18,880 nucleotides of DNA, taken from an uncultured Eubacteriales bacterium. Its GTDB lineage: Bacteria > Bacillota > Clostridia > Oscillospirales > CAG-382. Each line of letters begins with the position of its first letter. The stretch's first letter is position 1. Shown piece after piece: positions 1 to 7,817 of this stretch. The notes under the pieces are model-generated. The model was given only the letters and a program-made list of their open reading frames with translations, was not told where the DNA came from and made no database searches. The DNA is taken from positions 1-18,880 of the forward strand of contig CAKSEL010000020.1 in the NCBI GenBank assembly GCA_934446675.1, in the 5' to 3' direction. The position numbers and the translations under genes are program-made.

Positions 1-44
1 GTGCGTAGCCAGTATTCATTAGGGCTATGCCCGAAACTGAAATA

Positions 45-74
45 CCCCCCGTTTTACGGGGGGATGTTTATTTT
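45..74 (+). terminator. Intrinsic terminator of an upstream gene
   Basis: A perfect 7-bp GC stem (CCCCCCG 45-51, CGGGGGG 57-63) closes a 5-nt loop TTTTA and is followed by a T-rich tract (64-80). It probably ends a transcription unit entering from the left. Nothing in bases 1-44 can be assigned. Confidence 0.8.
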
Positions 75-103
75 GTGTTTGTGGTGCAGTATAAAAACAT
101 TTA

Positions 104-132
104 TTGAAAAATCAGCTTAAATGCGCTATAAT
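104..132 (+). promoter_or_regulatory. SigA-type promoter for the small membrane protein
   Basis: TTGAAA (104-109) and TATAAT (127-132) are separated by exactly 17 bp and lie 21 bp before the preferred start codon. The site follows the terminator at 45-74, so it starts a new unit. Confidence 0.8.
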
Positions 133-153
133 TAATAATTAGAGGTGAGTACA

Positions 154-588
154 GTGGATTTTTTTAATGTTTACGGTCTTATTTTCGTTGCGGTCATTAT
201 GATACCGAATATAGTGTTTGCAGTTAAGTGTAAAGACGGATTTGAAAATAAGTGGGATAACAGATATGTGCAGATTGCTGAACAGATAAGCAGATTCGGC
301 TGTTTCGGATTTATGTTTATCAATATACCGGGAATTTGTTTCGGCTGGAGCACTCATGGAACTTTTACGCTTTACCTTGCCGTAAATACCGCACTTGCGG
401 CGGCATATTGCCTTATATGGATAATGCTTTTTAAAAAGCCGGGACTATTCAGAGCATTGGCGCTTTCCTCAATACCGTCGGCAATGTTTGTTTTCAGCGG
501 AATGATCAGCCGTTCCGTGCCGCTTACAATATTTGCACTTATATTTGCACCGTGCCATATTTTGATTTCATATAAAAACGCAAAGTAA
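154..588 (+). CDS. Small multi-pass membrane protein of unknown function
   Basis: About 144 residues with four probable membrane segments: residues ~5-25 around GLIFVAVIMIPNIVFA, ~50-70 around GFMFINIPGICFGW, and two more in the C-terminal half. A short polar segment (CKDGFENKWDNRY) follows the first helix. An upstream in-frame GTG at 145 lies inside the Shine-Dalgarno-like GAGGTGAG, so I prefer the GTG at 154, six bases after GAGGTG. I do not recognise a named family, although similar small membrane proteins occur in clostridia (memory only). It has its own promoter at 104-132 and is followed by 145 bp before the lipoprotein gene. Function unknown. Confidence 0.7.
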   Translation: MDFFNVYGLIFVAVIMIPNIVFAVKCKDGFENKWDNRYVQIAEQISRFGCFGFMFINIPGICFGWSTHGTFTLYLAVNTALAAAYCLIWIMLFKKPGLFRALALSSIPSAMFVFSGMISRSVPLTIFALIFAPCHILISYKNAK

Positions 589-614
589 AGAAAAAGCGCC
601 GGTTTGGCACTGTT

Positions 615-644
615 TTGAATATATTTACAAAATGACAATATATT
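615..644 (+). promoter_or_regulatory. Possible promoter for the DUF4358 lipoprotein cluster
   Basis: TTGAAT (615-620) and TATATT (639-644), spacer 18 bp, in the gap between the small membrane protein and the lipoprotein gene. Only a moderate match to consensus; no terminator is obvious in the same gap. Confidence 0.35.
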
Positions 645-733
645 TCCATGCATAAATACGGAACAAAACCGCAAAAGCGCCGTCTTACAAAGTGTAAATC
701 AAAAAACTTAGCAAGAAGAAAGGAAAAAACAAC

Positions 734-1663
734 ATGAAAAAGATACTTACTCTTATGCTCGCGGTTTTGGTCTGCGCTTCGGTACTTACCTCCTGCAAGG
801 GAAAAAATAATGACAGTGATGTGCCGGATAAAGATGTTGCCGGAATTACGGATTCCGAAAACAAGAACGACGTTTCGGATAAGGCTGACGATACCAAAAA
901 GGATAATGACAAAAAAGACGACGCGGAAAATAAAACAGATGATAAATCCGAAGATCAGAACGGTGCGGAAACCGAAAACCCCGGAAATTCCGAAAACGGT
1001 AACGGTTCCGTAAAGGACGACGGTAAAACCGACAATACCCAAAAGCCGGCTGAAACTCCCGTGACCAAGCCTGCCGAAACAAAGCCGGTTCAGACGCCCG
1101 ATACAAAGCCGTCGGAATCAAAGCCTGCCGAGAAACCGGCTGAAACTCCCGTTCAGAAACCTGCAGAGTCAAAGCCTGCCGAAAGCAAACCCGAAACAAA
1201 GCCTTCGGAAACTCCGGCAGCTCCCGATGAGAGCACAAAGACAGATGAAAGCAAGCTTTCGTCCATGAAGCTCGACGAGATCATTACAAAGATATATGAA
1301 AAAGTTCCGCTTGAGCTTTCGCTTGTCAGCGATTATATTGACATTTCCGATGAAAATGCGCTCAAATACAATACGGGACTTACCGACAGCAGTAAAATTT
1401 CCGAAGTATGCGTTTCCGAACCTATGATAGGCTCAATTCCGTATTCGCTTGTACTCGTAAAGGTAAAGAACGCGTCGGACGCGGCGGATATTGCCTCTCA
1501 GATGAAAAGCGGAATCAATCAGAGAAAATGGGTATGCGTTGAGGCTGACGACCTTGCGGTAACATATTCGGGCGACGTTGTGCTGCTGTTTATGGTAGGC
1601 TCGGACTATAACGACGACGTAAAATCTTCCGATATAACCGCAGCGTTTGAAGCGCTTGCATAA
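734..1663 (+). CDS. DUF4358-type lipoprotein with long low-complexity linker
   Basis: This 309-residue protein has a classical lipoprotein signal peptide: MKK, a hydrophobic core and the lipobox LTSC with the acylated Cys at residue 21. It should therefore sit on the outer face of the cytoplasmic membrane. Residues ~22-100 are an Asp/Lys/Asn/Glu-rich stretch. Residues ~105-170 are degenerate KPAE/KPSE/TP repeats, probably an extended spacer across the wall. The C-terminal ~130 residues, from SSMKLDEIITKIYEKVP to the end, resemble DUF4358, a domain of unknown biochemical role. The start is supported by AGAAAGGA upstream of the ATG. The next two genes encode an MBOAT acyltransferase and an AlgX/DHHW-like protein; I recall DUF4358 lipoproteins beside such pairs in Firmicutes. 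Involvement in surface polymer acylation is inferred from this context. Confidence 0.8.
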   Translation: MKKILTLMLAVLVCASVLTSCKGKNNDSDVPDKDVAGITDSENKNDVSDKADDTKKDNDKKDDAENKTDDKSEDQNGAETENPGNSENGNGSVKDDGKTDNTQKPAETPVTKPAETKPVQTPDTKPSESKPAEKPAETPVQKPAESKPAESKPETKPSETPAAPDESTKTDESKLSSMKLDEIITKIYEKVPLELSLVSDYIDISDENALKYNTGLTDSSKISEVCVSEPMIGSIPYSLVLVKVKNASDAADIASQMKSGINQRKWVCVEADDLAVTYSGDVVLLFMVGSDYNDDVKSSDITAAFEALA

Positions 1664-1717
1664 TAAAGGCAATGCGCCGAAGATTAAAGGCTGTGACTTA
1701 AATTATACATTATGCGG

Positions 1718-1742
1718 CGGGACTTTAAAGAGTCCCGTTTTG
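1718..1742 (+). terminator. Intrinsic terminator after the lipoprotein gene
   Basis: Stem CGGGACT (1718-1724) with AGTCCCG (1731-1737), 6-nt loop, followed by TTTTG. It lies between the lipoprotein gene and the MBOAT gene. It may be partial, setting a lower level for the downstream pair, since no strong promoter is visible between it and 1786. Confidence 0.7.
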
Positions 1743-1785
1743 TATGAAAATAAGAATTTTAACCCGAAATGACGGAGGTATACTA

Positions 1786-3186
1786 ATGCTGTTTTCAAGC
1801 ATACCTTTCCTGTACTATTTTCTGCCGGCGGTGTTTGTATGCTATTTTGCCGTGCCGAAAAAGTTTAAAAACGCGGTTCTGCTGTTGTTCAGCCTTATGT
1901 TTTACGGCTGCGGCGAGCCAAAATATCTGATTTTAATGGCGGCGTCAATACTCGTCGGATATATTGGCGGACTTTTGATGCAGCGCGCAAAGAATACACG
2001 GCTGAAGAAAGCGGCGCTGTTCTTGTCGGGCGCGGTGCTTGTGGGATTTCTGGCATATTTTAAATACGCCGATTTTTTCGTAAGCTCTTTCGGTACTCTT
2101 ACCGGAATTTCCGTGCCTGTTCTGTCCGTTGCGCTTCCGATAGGCATAAGCTTTTATACGTTTCAGATATTAAGCTATGTTATTGACGTGTACCGCGGAA
2201 CGCCTGCGCAGAAGAATATAATAAACTTTGCGGCATATGTCTGTATGTTTCCGCAGCTTATCGCAGGTCCTATCGTGCGTTATACCGACGTCGAGAGGGA
2301 ACTGCAGAACAGAACCCACAGCCTTGAAAAGGTATATTGCGGAATAAGACGTTTTTCGGTCGGACTTTCAAAAAAGGTGCTGCTTGCAAATCAGCTTGCC
2401 GAATTTTGCGACGTGTTCAGGGCGTCGGAGGAAAAAAGCGTGCTGTTTTACTGGATGTACGCGGTGTGCTTTACGCTGTTTATATACTTTGACTTTTCGG
2501 GTTACAGCGATATGGCAATAGGACTGGGAAAGATAATGGGATTTGAATTTCCGGAAAACTTCAACTATCCGTATATTTCCGGCAGCGTTACGGAATTCTG
2601 GAGACGCTGGCATATGACGCTCGGAACGTGGTTCCGCGACTACGTGTATATTCCTCTCGGCGGAAACAGGGTGAGCTTTGCGCGGTGGATATTCAATATA
2701 GCCGCCGTCTGGGCGCTTACGGGACTGTGGCACGGCGCGGCATGGAACTTTGTAATATGGGGCGTACTGTATGCGGTGCTGCTGGTTATCGAAAAGCTGT
2801 TTCTTTCGGACTTTCTTAAAAAGCTGCCGCGGTTTGTATCTCATGTATACGCGCTTTTTGCGGTAATTATGGGATTTGTCATCTTCAATGCCGACAGCAT
2901 CGGCATGGCGCTCGGCGATATACGCTGTATGCTCGGTTTCGGCGGACTTCCGGCGGTGAACGCGGATACGATTTACAATTTAAAAAGCTTTGCGCTTGTC
3001 ATAATTTCCGGAATTGTGCTCAGCACGCCCGTATTAATGTCGGCGCTGAAATCCGCGAGGAAAAACGCCGTTATGAATAAAATTCTGACATTCGCAGAGC
3101 CGGCTGCCGTAATTTTCGGAATTGTTCTGAGTACGGCATACCTTGTTGACGGTTCGTTCAATCCGTTTTTGTATTTCAGATTCTGA
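1786..3186 (+). CDS. MBOAT family O-acyltransferase (AlgI/DltB-like)
   Basis: A 466-residue polytopic membrane protein of the MBOAT family, which moves acyl groups across the membrane for O-acylation of extracellular polymers such as alginate or teichoic acid. It opens with the family-typical LFSSIPFLYYFLPAVF segment. Residues ~273-293 carry the motif WRRWHMTLGTWFRDYVYIPL followed by GGNR, with His276. LTGLWHGAAWNFVIWG carries His316, the equivalent of the invariant catalytic His. Length fits AlgI (about 460-520). An in-frame ATG at 1744 exists, but ATG 1786 has GGAGGT six bases upstream and matches the family start, so it is preferred. The next gene starts 19 bp downstream and encodes the probable periplasm-side partner. 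Donor and acceptor are not known; acetyl is the usual donor group. Confidence 0.93.
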   Translation: MLFSSIPFLYYFLPAVFVCYFAVPKKFKNAVLLLFSLMFYGCGEPKYLILMAASILVGYIGGLLMQRAKNTRLKKAALFLSGAVLVGFLAYFKYADFFVSSFGTLTGISVPVLSVALPIGISFYTFQILSYVIDVYRGTPAQKNIINFAAYVCMFPQLIAGPIVRYTDVERELQNRTHSLEKVYCGIRRFSVGLSKKVLLANQLAEFCDVFRASEEKSVLFYWMYAVCFTLFIYFDFSGYSDMAIGLGKIMGFEFPENFNYPYISGSVTEFWRRWHMTLGTWFRDYVYIPLGGNRVSFARWIFNIAAVWALTGLWHGAAWNFVIWGVLYAVLLVIEKLFLSDFLKKLPRFVSHVYALFAVIMGFVIFNADSIGMALGDIRCMLGFGGLPAVNADTIYNLKSFALVIISGIVLSTPVLMSALKSARKNAVMNKILTFAEPAAVIFGIVLSTAYLVDGSFNPFLYFRF

Positions 3187-3205
3187 GAGAGGAGTAAAGA
3201 AGGCT

Positions 3206-4306
3206 ATGGAAAATAAAGTGCGTAAAATATCAGCCTGCATAATTCTTGCGCTGTGGCTGTGCGTTTCGCTTGTGTGCGTATTCAAGCCGCAGAACGACGT
3301 ATCGGTTTCGGAACGGCGAAAGCTTGCAAAAAAGCCGGAGCTTTCGGCTGAAAATCTGCTTGACGGCAAATATATGACGGATTTTGAAAGCTTTGCCCTC
3401 GATCAGTTCCCGGCGCGCGACAATCTCAGAACGCTCAAAGCTCTCAGTACCTTTTATTTGTTCCGCAAGAGCGACAATAACGGAATTTACATTTCAGACG
3501 GATATGCTTCAAAGCTTGAATATCCGCTGAACAGTGCCTCTGTGAATAAGGCTGCCGATAAGCTTACAAAAATATATGAGGATTATCTCAAAGGTAAAGC
3601 GAATAAAGTATATCTTTGCATAGTACCTGACAAGAACTATTTTCTTGCCGAAAAGAACGGTTATCCGTCAATGGATTACGGTGAAATGACGGATATTATG
3701 AAGGATAAACTCGATTTTGCCGAATATATCGACATTTTCCCCGAACTTGACATAACCGATTACTATAAGACTGATACTCACTGGAGACAGGAGCATATAA
3801 TCGGCGCCGCAGACAAAATATCGGCGGCACTCGGAAACGGGGCGCTCAAAAATTATACCGTCAAAGACGCAGGCGTGCCGTTTTACGGCGTGTATTACGG
3901 TCAGTCGGCACTTCCGCTTGACGCGGAACGCATAAATTGCGTTTCAAATGACGTCATTGATAACGTCAAGGTCACAAATGTCGAAAATTCAAAGACGTAT
4001 ACGGGCTGTATTGATGAGGAAAAGCTTTCTTCAAACGATCCGTATGAGATATTTCTGTCGGGCGCGTCGGCGGTGATAAATATAGAAAATCCGTCGGGAG
4101 ATCCCGATAAAAAGCTTGTCGTGTTCAGAGATTCTTTCGGCAGCAGCATGACGCCGCTTATCATAGGCGATTACGGAAGCGCCGTGCTTGTCGATACAAG
4201 ATATATTTCGAGCACGCTGCTTGACAGATTCGTGGATTTTGAAAATGCAGACGTTTTGTTTCTTTACAGCACGCTGATACTCAATCAGAGCGAATCCATG
4301 AAATAG
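3206..4306 (+). CDS. AlgX/AlgJ-like SGNH (DHHW) protein, partner of the MBOAT acyltransferase
   Basis: A 366-residue protein with one N-terminal hydrophobic helix (residues ~8-25, signal anchor), so it should act outside the membrane. DYYKTDTHWRQEH resembles the TDTHW signature of AlgJ/AlgX; Asp190 and His192 match the catalytic pair. VVFRDSFGSSM contains the probable nucleophile Ser310. The SEFALDQFPARDN-type region near residues 60-75 (here SFALDQFPARDN) is typical of DHHW proteins. In the AlgI/AlgX pattern the MBOAT exports the acyl group and the SGNH protein transfers it to the polymer. The in-frame extension upstream of ATG 3206 overlaps the MBOAT gene, and ATG 3206 has GAGAGGAG before it, so 3206 is preferred. 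The gene ends at a strong terminator. Confidence 0.88.
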   Translation: MENKVRKISACIILALWLCVSLVCVFKPQNDVSVSERRKLAKKPELSAENLLDGKYMTDFESFALDQFPARDNLRTLKALSTFYLFRKSDNNGIYISDGYASKLEYPLNSASVNKAADKLTKIYEDYLKGKANKVYLCIVPDKNYFLAEKNGYPSMDYGEMTDIMKDKLDFAEYIDIFPELDITDYYKTDTHWRQEHIIGAADKISAALGNGALKNYTVKDAGVPFYGVYYGQSALPLDAERINCVSNDVIDNVKVTNVENSKTYTGCIDEEKLSSNDPYEIFLSGASAVINIENPSGDPDKKLVVFRDSFGSSMTPLIIGDYGSAVLVDTRYISSTLLDRFVDFENADVLFLYSTLILNQSESMK

Positions 4307-4316
4307 ATAAAAAACT

Positions 4317-4341
4317 AAGCCGTCCCGAAAAGGACGGCTTT
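4317..4341. terminator. Bidirectional terminator between convergent genes
   Basis: A 9-bp perfect stem, AAGCCGTCC (4317-4325) with GGACGGCTT (4332-4340), loop CGAAAA. T follows on the plus side, and AAAAACT on the other side reads as a short U run for the minus strand. It separates the plus-strand surface cluster from lrgB on the minus strand and probably serves both. Confidence 0.85.
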
Positions 4342-4362
4342 AAATACAGCATTATGCGTTTT

Positions 4363-5052
4363 TCATATAAACTTTGCAAACACCGACGCGCCGACAACGG
4401 TAAGCAAACCCGAAACTGCGATTGAAAGGCTGCTCATTGCGCCCTCGATCTCGCCCATTTCCAAAGCTCTCGACGTGCCCATTGCGTGAGACGCCGAACC
4501 TATGGCGACGCCTTTTGCGATAGGTTCCGTAATTCCGAAAATACGGCAGGCAAACGGCGCGAAAATATTTCCGATTATACCCGTTATTATAATTACCGCA
4601 ACGGTAAGCGTCACATATCCTCCAAGCTCTTCCGATATGCCCATGCCTATCGCAGTGGTTATGGACTTAGGCAGAAAAGTGATGTATTCCTCGTGCGAAA
4701 AGCCGAATGTGACGCTCATTGCAAGAACGCAGAGCAGCGTCGTAAGCACTCCCGAAAAGATACCTGCGAATATTGCCTTTGCATTGTTTTTCAAAAGTTC
4801 TGTTTTCTCGTACAGCGGCAATGCAAGGCAGACGGTCGCTGGAGTCAGCAAGTAGCTCAAATATTTCGCACCCGAATAGTATGCGTCGTAGCTTATGCCG
4901 GAAAAGGCGAGTATTGCAACGGTTGCGGCAATAGAGATAAGCAGCGGATTGAATACTGCAAGCTTTGTCTTGTTCTGCAAAAACATACCGAGCGCGTATG
5001 ACGCAATGCTTACTGCAACTCCGAAAAAGACCGAGTTTTCAAACAGTTCCAT
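4363..5052 (-). CDS. lrgB: LrgB/CidB family membrane protein
   Basis: A 229-residue hydrophobic protein with about seven membrane segments and the LrgB signatures FNPLLISI near residue 35, YLLTPATVCLALPLY near 70-85, and in the C-terminal half TFLPKSITTAIGMGIS and GSASHAMGTSRALEMGE. LrgB works with LrgA. The pair has been described as a holin/antiholin-like control of murein hydrolases and, more recently, as a pyruvate carrier in some Firmicutes; the sequence does not decide between these. The start has GGGAGG eight bases upstream. It overlaps the 3' end of lrgA by 14 bp, so the two are translationally coupled. The bidirectional terminator at 4317-4341 lies downstream. Confidence 0.93.
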   Translation of the reverse strand: MELFENSVFFGVAVSIASYALGMFLQNKTKLAVFNPLLISIAATVAILAFSGISYDAYYSGAKYLSYLLTPATVCLALPLYEKTELLKNNAKAIFAGIFSGVLTTLLCVLAMSVTFGFSHEEYITFLPKSITTAIGMGISEELGGYVTLTVAVIIITGIIGNIFAPFACRIFGITEPIAKGVAIGSASHAMGTSRALEMGEIEGAMSSLSIAVSGLLTVVGASVFAKFI

Positions 5053-5413
5053 TGTCTTTTCCTCCCTTTTTGCCGCGCTTTATTACAAGCTGCGTTACTC
5101 TGCCGGATATAAGCATGACAAGGAATGTGGAAAACACCGTTATCACGGCATATGCCAAAAGATTGGGCTTTATAATTCCCCATGTTTCGATAAGTCCTGC
5201 GGCTGCCGGTATAAACATAAGCGGCATTATCTCGATAAGAAAATATGAGGTTTCTTTTACGGATTCCGGCTTCAGCGCGCCCGAAAGCAGCAGTATGTAC
5301 ATGAGTACAAGTCCGTATATGCTTGCAGGTATGGGCAGCGGTATAAAATATTTCAATACTTCGCCTATAAACGAAACCGCGATTATTATTCCGAATTGCT
5401 TGATGTATTTCAT
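5039..5413 (-). CDS. lrgA: LrgA/CidA family membrane protein
   Basis: A 124-residue protein with four membrane segments. Family features are IPLPIPASIYGLVLMYILL (residues ~23-41) and IMPLMFIPAAAGLIE (~63-77), followed by a basic C-terminus. An in-frame open stretch continues upstream to 5641, but LrgA homologues start at the MKYIKQFGIII segment, and the promoter (5484-5512) lies inside the extension. The ATG at 5413 is therefore chosen, with a modest AGAAAGTGAAG as ribosome site. First gene of the lrgAB pair. It is divergent from the RpiR regulator, which makes that regulator a candidate controller of lrgAB (inference from position only). Confidence 0.92.
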   Translation of the reverse strand: MKYIKQFGIIIAVSFIGEVLKYFIPLPIPASIYGLVLMYILLLSGALKPESVKETSYFLIEIMPLMFIPAAAGLIETWGIIKPNLLAYAVITVFSTFLVMLISGRVTQLVIKRGKKGGKDNGTV

Positions 5414-5483
5414 TTGCTTCACTTTCTTTTTTGTGTACGGCAAACGGTAAAAACCGCGCCGGAATACGATTTGTTTTGCGTAT

Positions 5484-5512
5484 ATTCTACCATAAACGCC
5501 TTTATGTGTCAA
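5484..5512 (-). promoter_or_regulatory. SigA-type promoter of lrgAB
   Basis: On the minus strand TTGACA (5512-5507) and TAGAAT (5489-5484) are spaced by exactly 17 bp. Transcription would start near 5477, giving a leader of about 64 nt before lrgA. Confidence 0.85.
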
Positions 5513-5571
5513 TCGGCAAAGTGCAGCAAACGCAGAATAGTCAAAGGTTAAGTTTTGTTTACTTAAAATGC

Positions 5572-5602
5572 TTGACAAAAGCGGCTTAAAGTGTAATAAT
5601 AT
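5572..5602 (+). promoter_or_regulatory. Promoter of the RpiR-type regulator gene
   Basis: Consensus TTGACA at 5572-5577. The -10 is ambiguous because TAATAA (5594-5599, spacer 16), TAATAT (5597-5602, spacer 19) and TATAAT (5600-5605, spacer 22) overlap. The start codon at 5636 has GAGGTG upstream. It is back to back with the lrgAB promoter, 60 bp apart, so one bound regulator could affect both. Confidence 0.65.
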
Positions 5603-5635
5603 AATTTGTAATTTTTTGCTTTTACGAGGTGTATA

Positions 5636-6499
5636 ATGCAAAAGGATCTATTTCAAATGATAAGCGAAAGACTGCCGGAGATGTCCAAAAGCCATAAGCT
5701 TATCGCGGCGTATGTTCTTCAGCACAGCGAGGTTGCGGCATATCTTACCGCCACCAAACTCGGAGCAAATATAGGAGTTTCAGAGTCTACCGTAGTAAGA
5801 TTTGCGATAGAACTCGGCTTTTCGGGCTATCCGGAATTTCACGAGGTTCTCAAGCAAAGCCTTCGTTCAAAACTGACGGCGGTGCAGAGAATCGGCGTTG
5901 CCGACAACATAATAGGCAACGGAAACATACTCGACGCGGTTCTTACGTCGGATATGAACAATATCAAAATGACGCTTGCAAATATCGACGAGGAGTCTTT
6001 TAACAGCGCCGTCGATACGATATGCGGAGCAAAGTCGATTTTCATTATAGGCATACGCTCTTCAAGTATGCTTGCCGACTTTTTGAATCACTATCTTTCG
6101 TATATGTTCGGAAACGTAAAGCTGCTGTTTTCCAACAGCACAAACGAGCTTTTTGAGCAGATATTCAGAATAGACAAGTCCGACGTGCTTGTGGCGATAT
6201 CCTTTCCGAGATATTCCAGCCGCACAAAGCTTGCCGCGGAATTTGCCAAGAAAAAGGGCGCAAAGGTCGTAGCCATTACCGACAGTGACAATTCACCGAT
6301 CTCGGCGTATGCCGATTCAAAGCTGTATGCGAGAAGCGATATGGCGTCGTTTGTCGATTCGCTTGTGGCGCCGCTCAGCATAATCAACGCGCTCATCATG
6401 GCAATAAGCCGCAAGAAAAAGGACACCATTACCGCAACGCTTAACGACCTTGAAAAGATATGGGACGAATACGACGTATATGAAAACTCAAGAACATAA
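5636..6499 (+). CDS. MurR/RpiR family transcriptional regulator
   Basis: A 287-residue regulator. Residues ~1-77 form an HTH_6 domain (SKSHKLIAAYVLQH, then the helix pair LGANIGVSESTVVRFAIELG and YPEFHEVLKQ). Residues ~115-255 form a SIS sugar-phosphate-binding domain (AKSIFIIGIRSSSMLA, DVLVAISFPRYSSRTKLAAEFAKKKGAKVVAITDS). The family usually senses phosphosugars, often amino-sugar phosphates, and represses or activates neighbouring catabolic genes. No sugar catabolic gene is present here; the neighbours are divergent lrgAB and the flavoprotein gene, whose start overlaps this gene's end by 20 bp. Its target cannot be read from sequence; lrgAB is a candidate because of the shared promoter region. 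Confidence 0.92.
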   Translation: MQKDLFQMISERLPEMSKSHKLIAAYVLQHSEVAAYLTATKLGANIGVSESTVVRFAIELGFSGYPEFHEVLKQSLRSKLTAVQRIGVADNIIGNGNILDAVLTSDMNNIKMTLANIDEESFNSAVDTICGAKSIFIIGIRSSSMLADFLNHYLSYMFGNVKLLFSNSTNELFEQIFRIDKSDVLVAISFPRYSSRTKLAAEFAKKKGAKVVAITDSDNSPISAYADSKLYARSDMASFVDSLVAPLSIINALIMAISRKKKDTITATLNDLEKIWDEYDVYENSRT

Positions 6500-7817
6500 T
6501 AAAAAACGCGTCTGCGTAATAGGCGCGGGAGCTGCGGGCATGATGTGCGCGGTTTTTGCCGCGAAAAGCGGTGCGGACGTCACGTTGTTTGAAAAAAACA
6601 CATCGCAGAAGCATTTTTCGAGCGAGGAATACTTTGACAACGCCTACATGGGCAAAAAACTGCTCATAACCGGCAAAGGCAGATGCAATGTCACAAACAA
6701 CTGCGATGAAGATACGTTTTTGAAGAATGTTCCGGTAAATCCGAAATTTCTGTATGCGGCGCTGCACGGTTTTTCGACGGCTGATACAATGGATTTTTTT
6801 GAAAGCGGCGGCTGCGAGCTTAAAACCGAGAGGGGAAACCGCGTTTTCCCGAAATCCGATAAGGCGCTGGATATTCTGCGAGTGCTGAAAGACAGGATAA
6901 GACAGTACGGCGTAAAGGTTATAAACCGTGCGGTTGCGGAGATCGGAACGGCAGACGGCGAGTTTAAAAGCGTAACGGATTCTTCGGGGAATTTGTATGA
7001 ATTTGACGCCGCGTGTATCTGTACCGGAGGAATATCGTATCCCGTGACGGGTTCTACGGGTGACGGATACAGATTCGCCGAAAATACGGGGCATAATATA
7101 AAGACGCCAAAAGCGTCGCTTGTTCCGCTTACGTCGGACGACGCACTGTGCGCGGACTGTCAGGGGCTGTCGCTTAAAAACGTAACGGTAAGCGTTGTTG
7201 ACAATAAAAAGAAGAAAAAAGTGTATTCGGCTCTCGGTGAGATGCTTTTTACGCATTACGGACTTTCGGGACCGCTGATACTGAGCGCGTCGGCTCATAT
7301 GCGCGACATTGAAAAGGACAGATATAAAATATGTATAGACTTAAAGCCGTCGCTTGACGAAAAAACTCTCGATAACAGATTGCGGTCGGATTTTTCAAAG
7401 TATATCAACAAGGATATGAAAAATGCGCTGTGCGATCTGCTGCCGTCAAAGCTTATTCTGCCGTTTCTTTCTTACTGCGGTATAAAACCCGGCGAAAAGC
7501 CTAACGGCATTACCAAGGAACAAAGGCATGCTATGGTACGTGCGCTGAAAGATCTTGAAATAAGCATATCCGGTACACGCCCCGTAGCCGAGGCGATAAT
7601 TACCTCCGGCGGTGTTTCGGTTAAGGACGTTAATTCCTCTACAATGGAGTCTAAAAAGATTAAAAACCTCTATTTCGCAGGCGAAGTTCTTGATGTTGAC
7701 GCCTATACCGGCGGCTTTAACCTCCAGATTGCTTTCTCTACCGGCTGTCTTGCCGGCAAAAACATGGGCACAAGGGGGGACGCGAAGGGGTACGAGGGGT
7801 ACGCGCTTTCTTTTTAA
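6480..7817 (+). CDS. HI0933/BaiN-like NAD(P)/FAD-dependent oxidoreductase
   Basis: A 445-residue flavoprotein. The N-terminus has the Rossmann FAD motif VCVIGAGAAGMMCAVFAAKSG, ending with Glu in LFEKN. Residues ~58-72 carry the family signature GKKLLITGKGRCNVTNN. Further signatures are RGNRVFPKSDKA, a mid-domain CTGGISYPVTGSTGDGY, and C-terminal TSGGVSVKDV with NLYFAGEVLDVDAYTGGFNLQIA. Members include BaiN of gut clostridia; the general substrate is unclear. An in-frame ATG at 6450 adds ten residues inside the regulator gene; ATG 6480 fits the family start but has no good ribosome site, consistent with coupling. The last ~19 residues, after CLAGKNMG, are not family-like. They are encoded by the left edge of repeat copy A, whose palindrome supplies the TAA stop. 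Confidence 0.9.
   Translation: MKTQEHNKKRVCVIGAGAAGMMCAVFAAKSGADVTLFEKNTSQKHFSSEEYFDNAYMGKKLLITGKGRCNVTNNCDEDTFLKNVPVNPKFLYAALHGFSTADTMDFFESGGCELKTERGNRVFPKSDKALDILRVLKDRIRQYGVKVINRAVAEIGTADGEFKSVTDSSGNLYEFDAACICTGGISYPVTGSTGDGYRFAENTGHNIKTPKASLVPLTSDDALCADCQGLSLKNVTVSVVDNKKKKKVYSALGEMLFTHYGLSGPLILSASAHMRDIEKDRYKICIDLKPSLDEKTLDNRLRSDFSKYINKDMKNALCDLLPSKLILPFLSYCGIKPGEKPNGITKEQRHAMVRALKDLEISISGTRPVAEAIITSGGVSVKDVNSSTMESKKIKNLYFAGEVLDVDAYTGGFNLQIAFSTGCLAGKNMGTRGDAKGYEGYALSF

Noticed and set aside
1..44. GTGCG at the window start as a group II intron 5' end
   Set aside because: GTGCG alone is common. No domain V, reverse transcriptase or matching exon-binding sites are seen.
5414..5641. N-terminal extension of LrgA to 5641
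   Set aside because: The extension contains the lrgAB promoter and overlaps the divergent regulator's control region. Homologues begin at the MKYIKQ-like segment.
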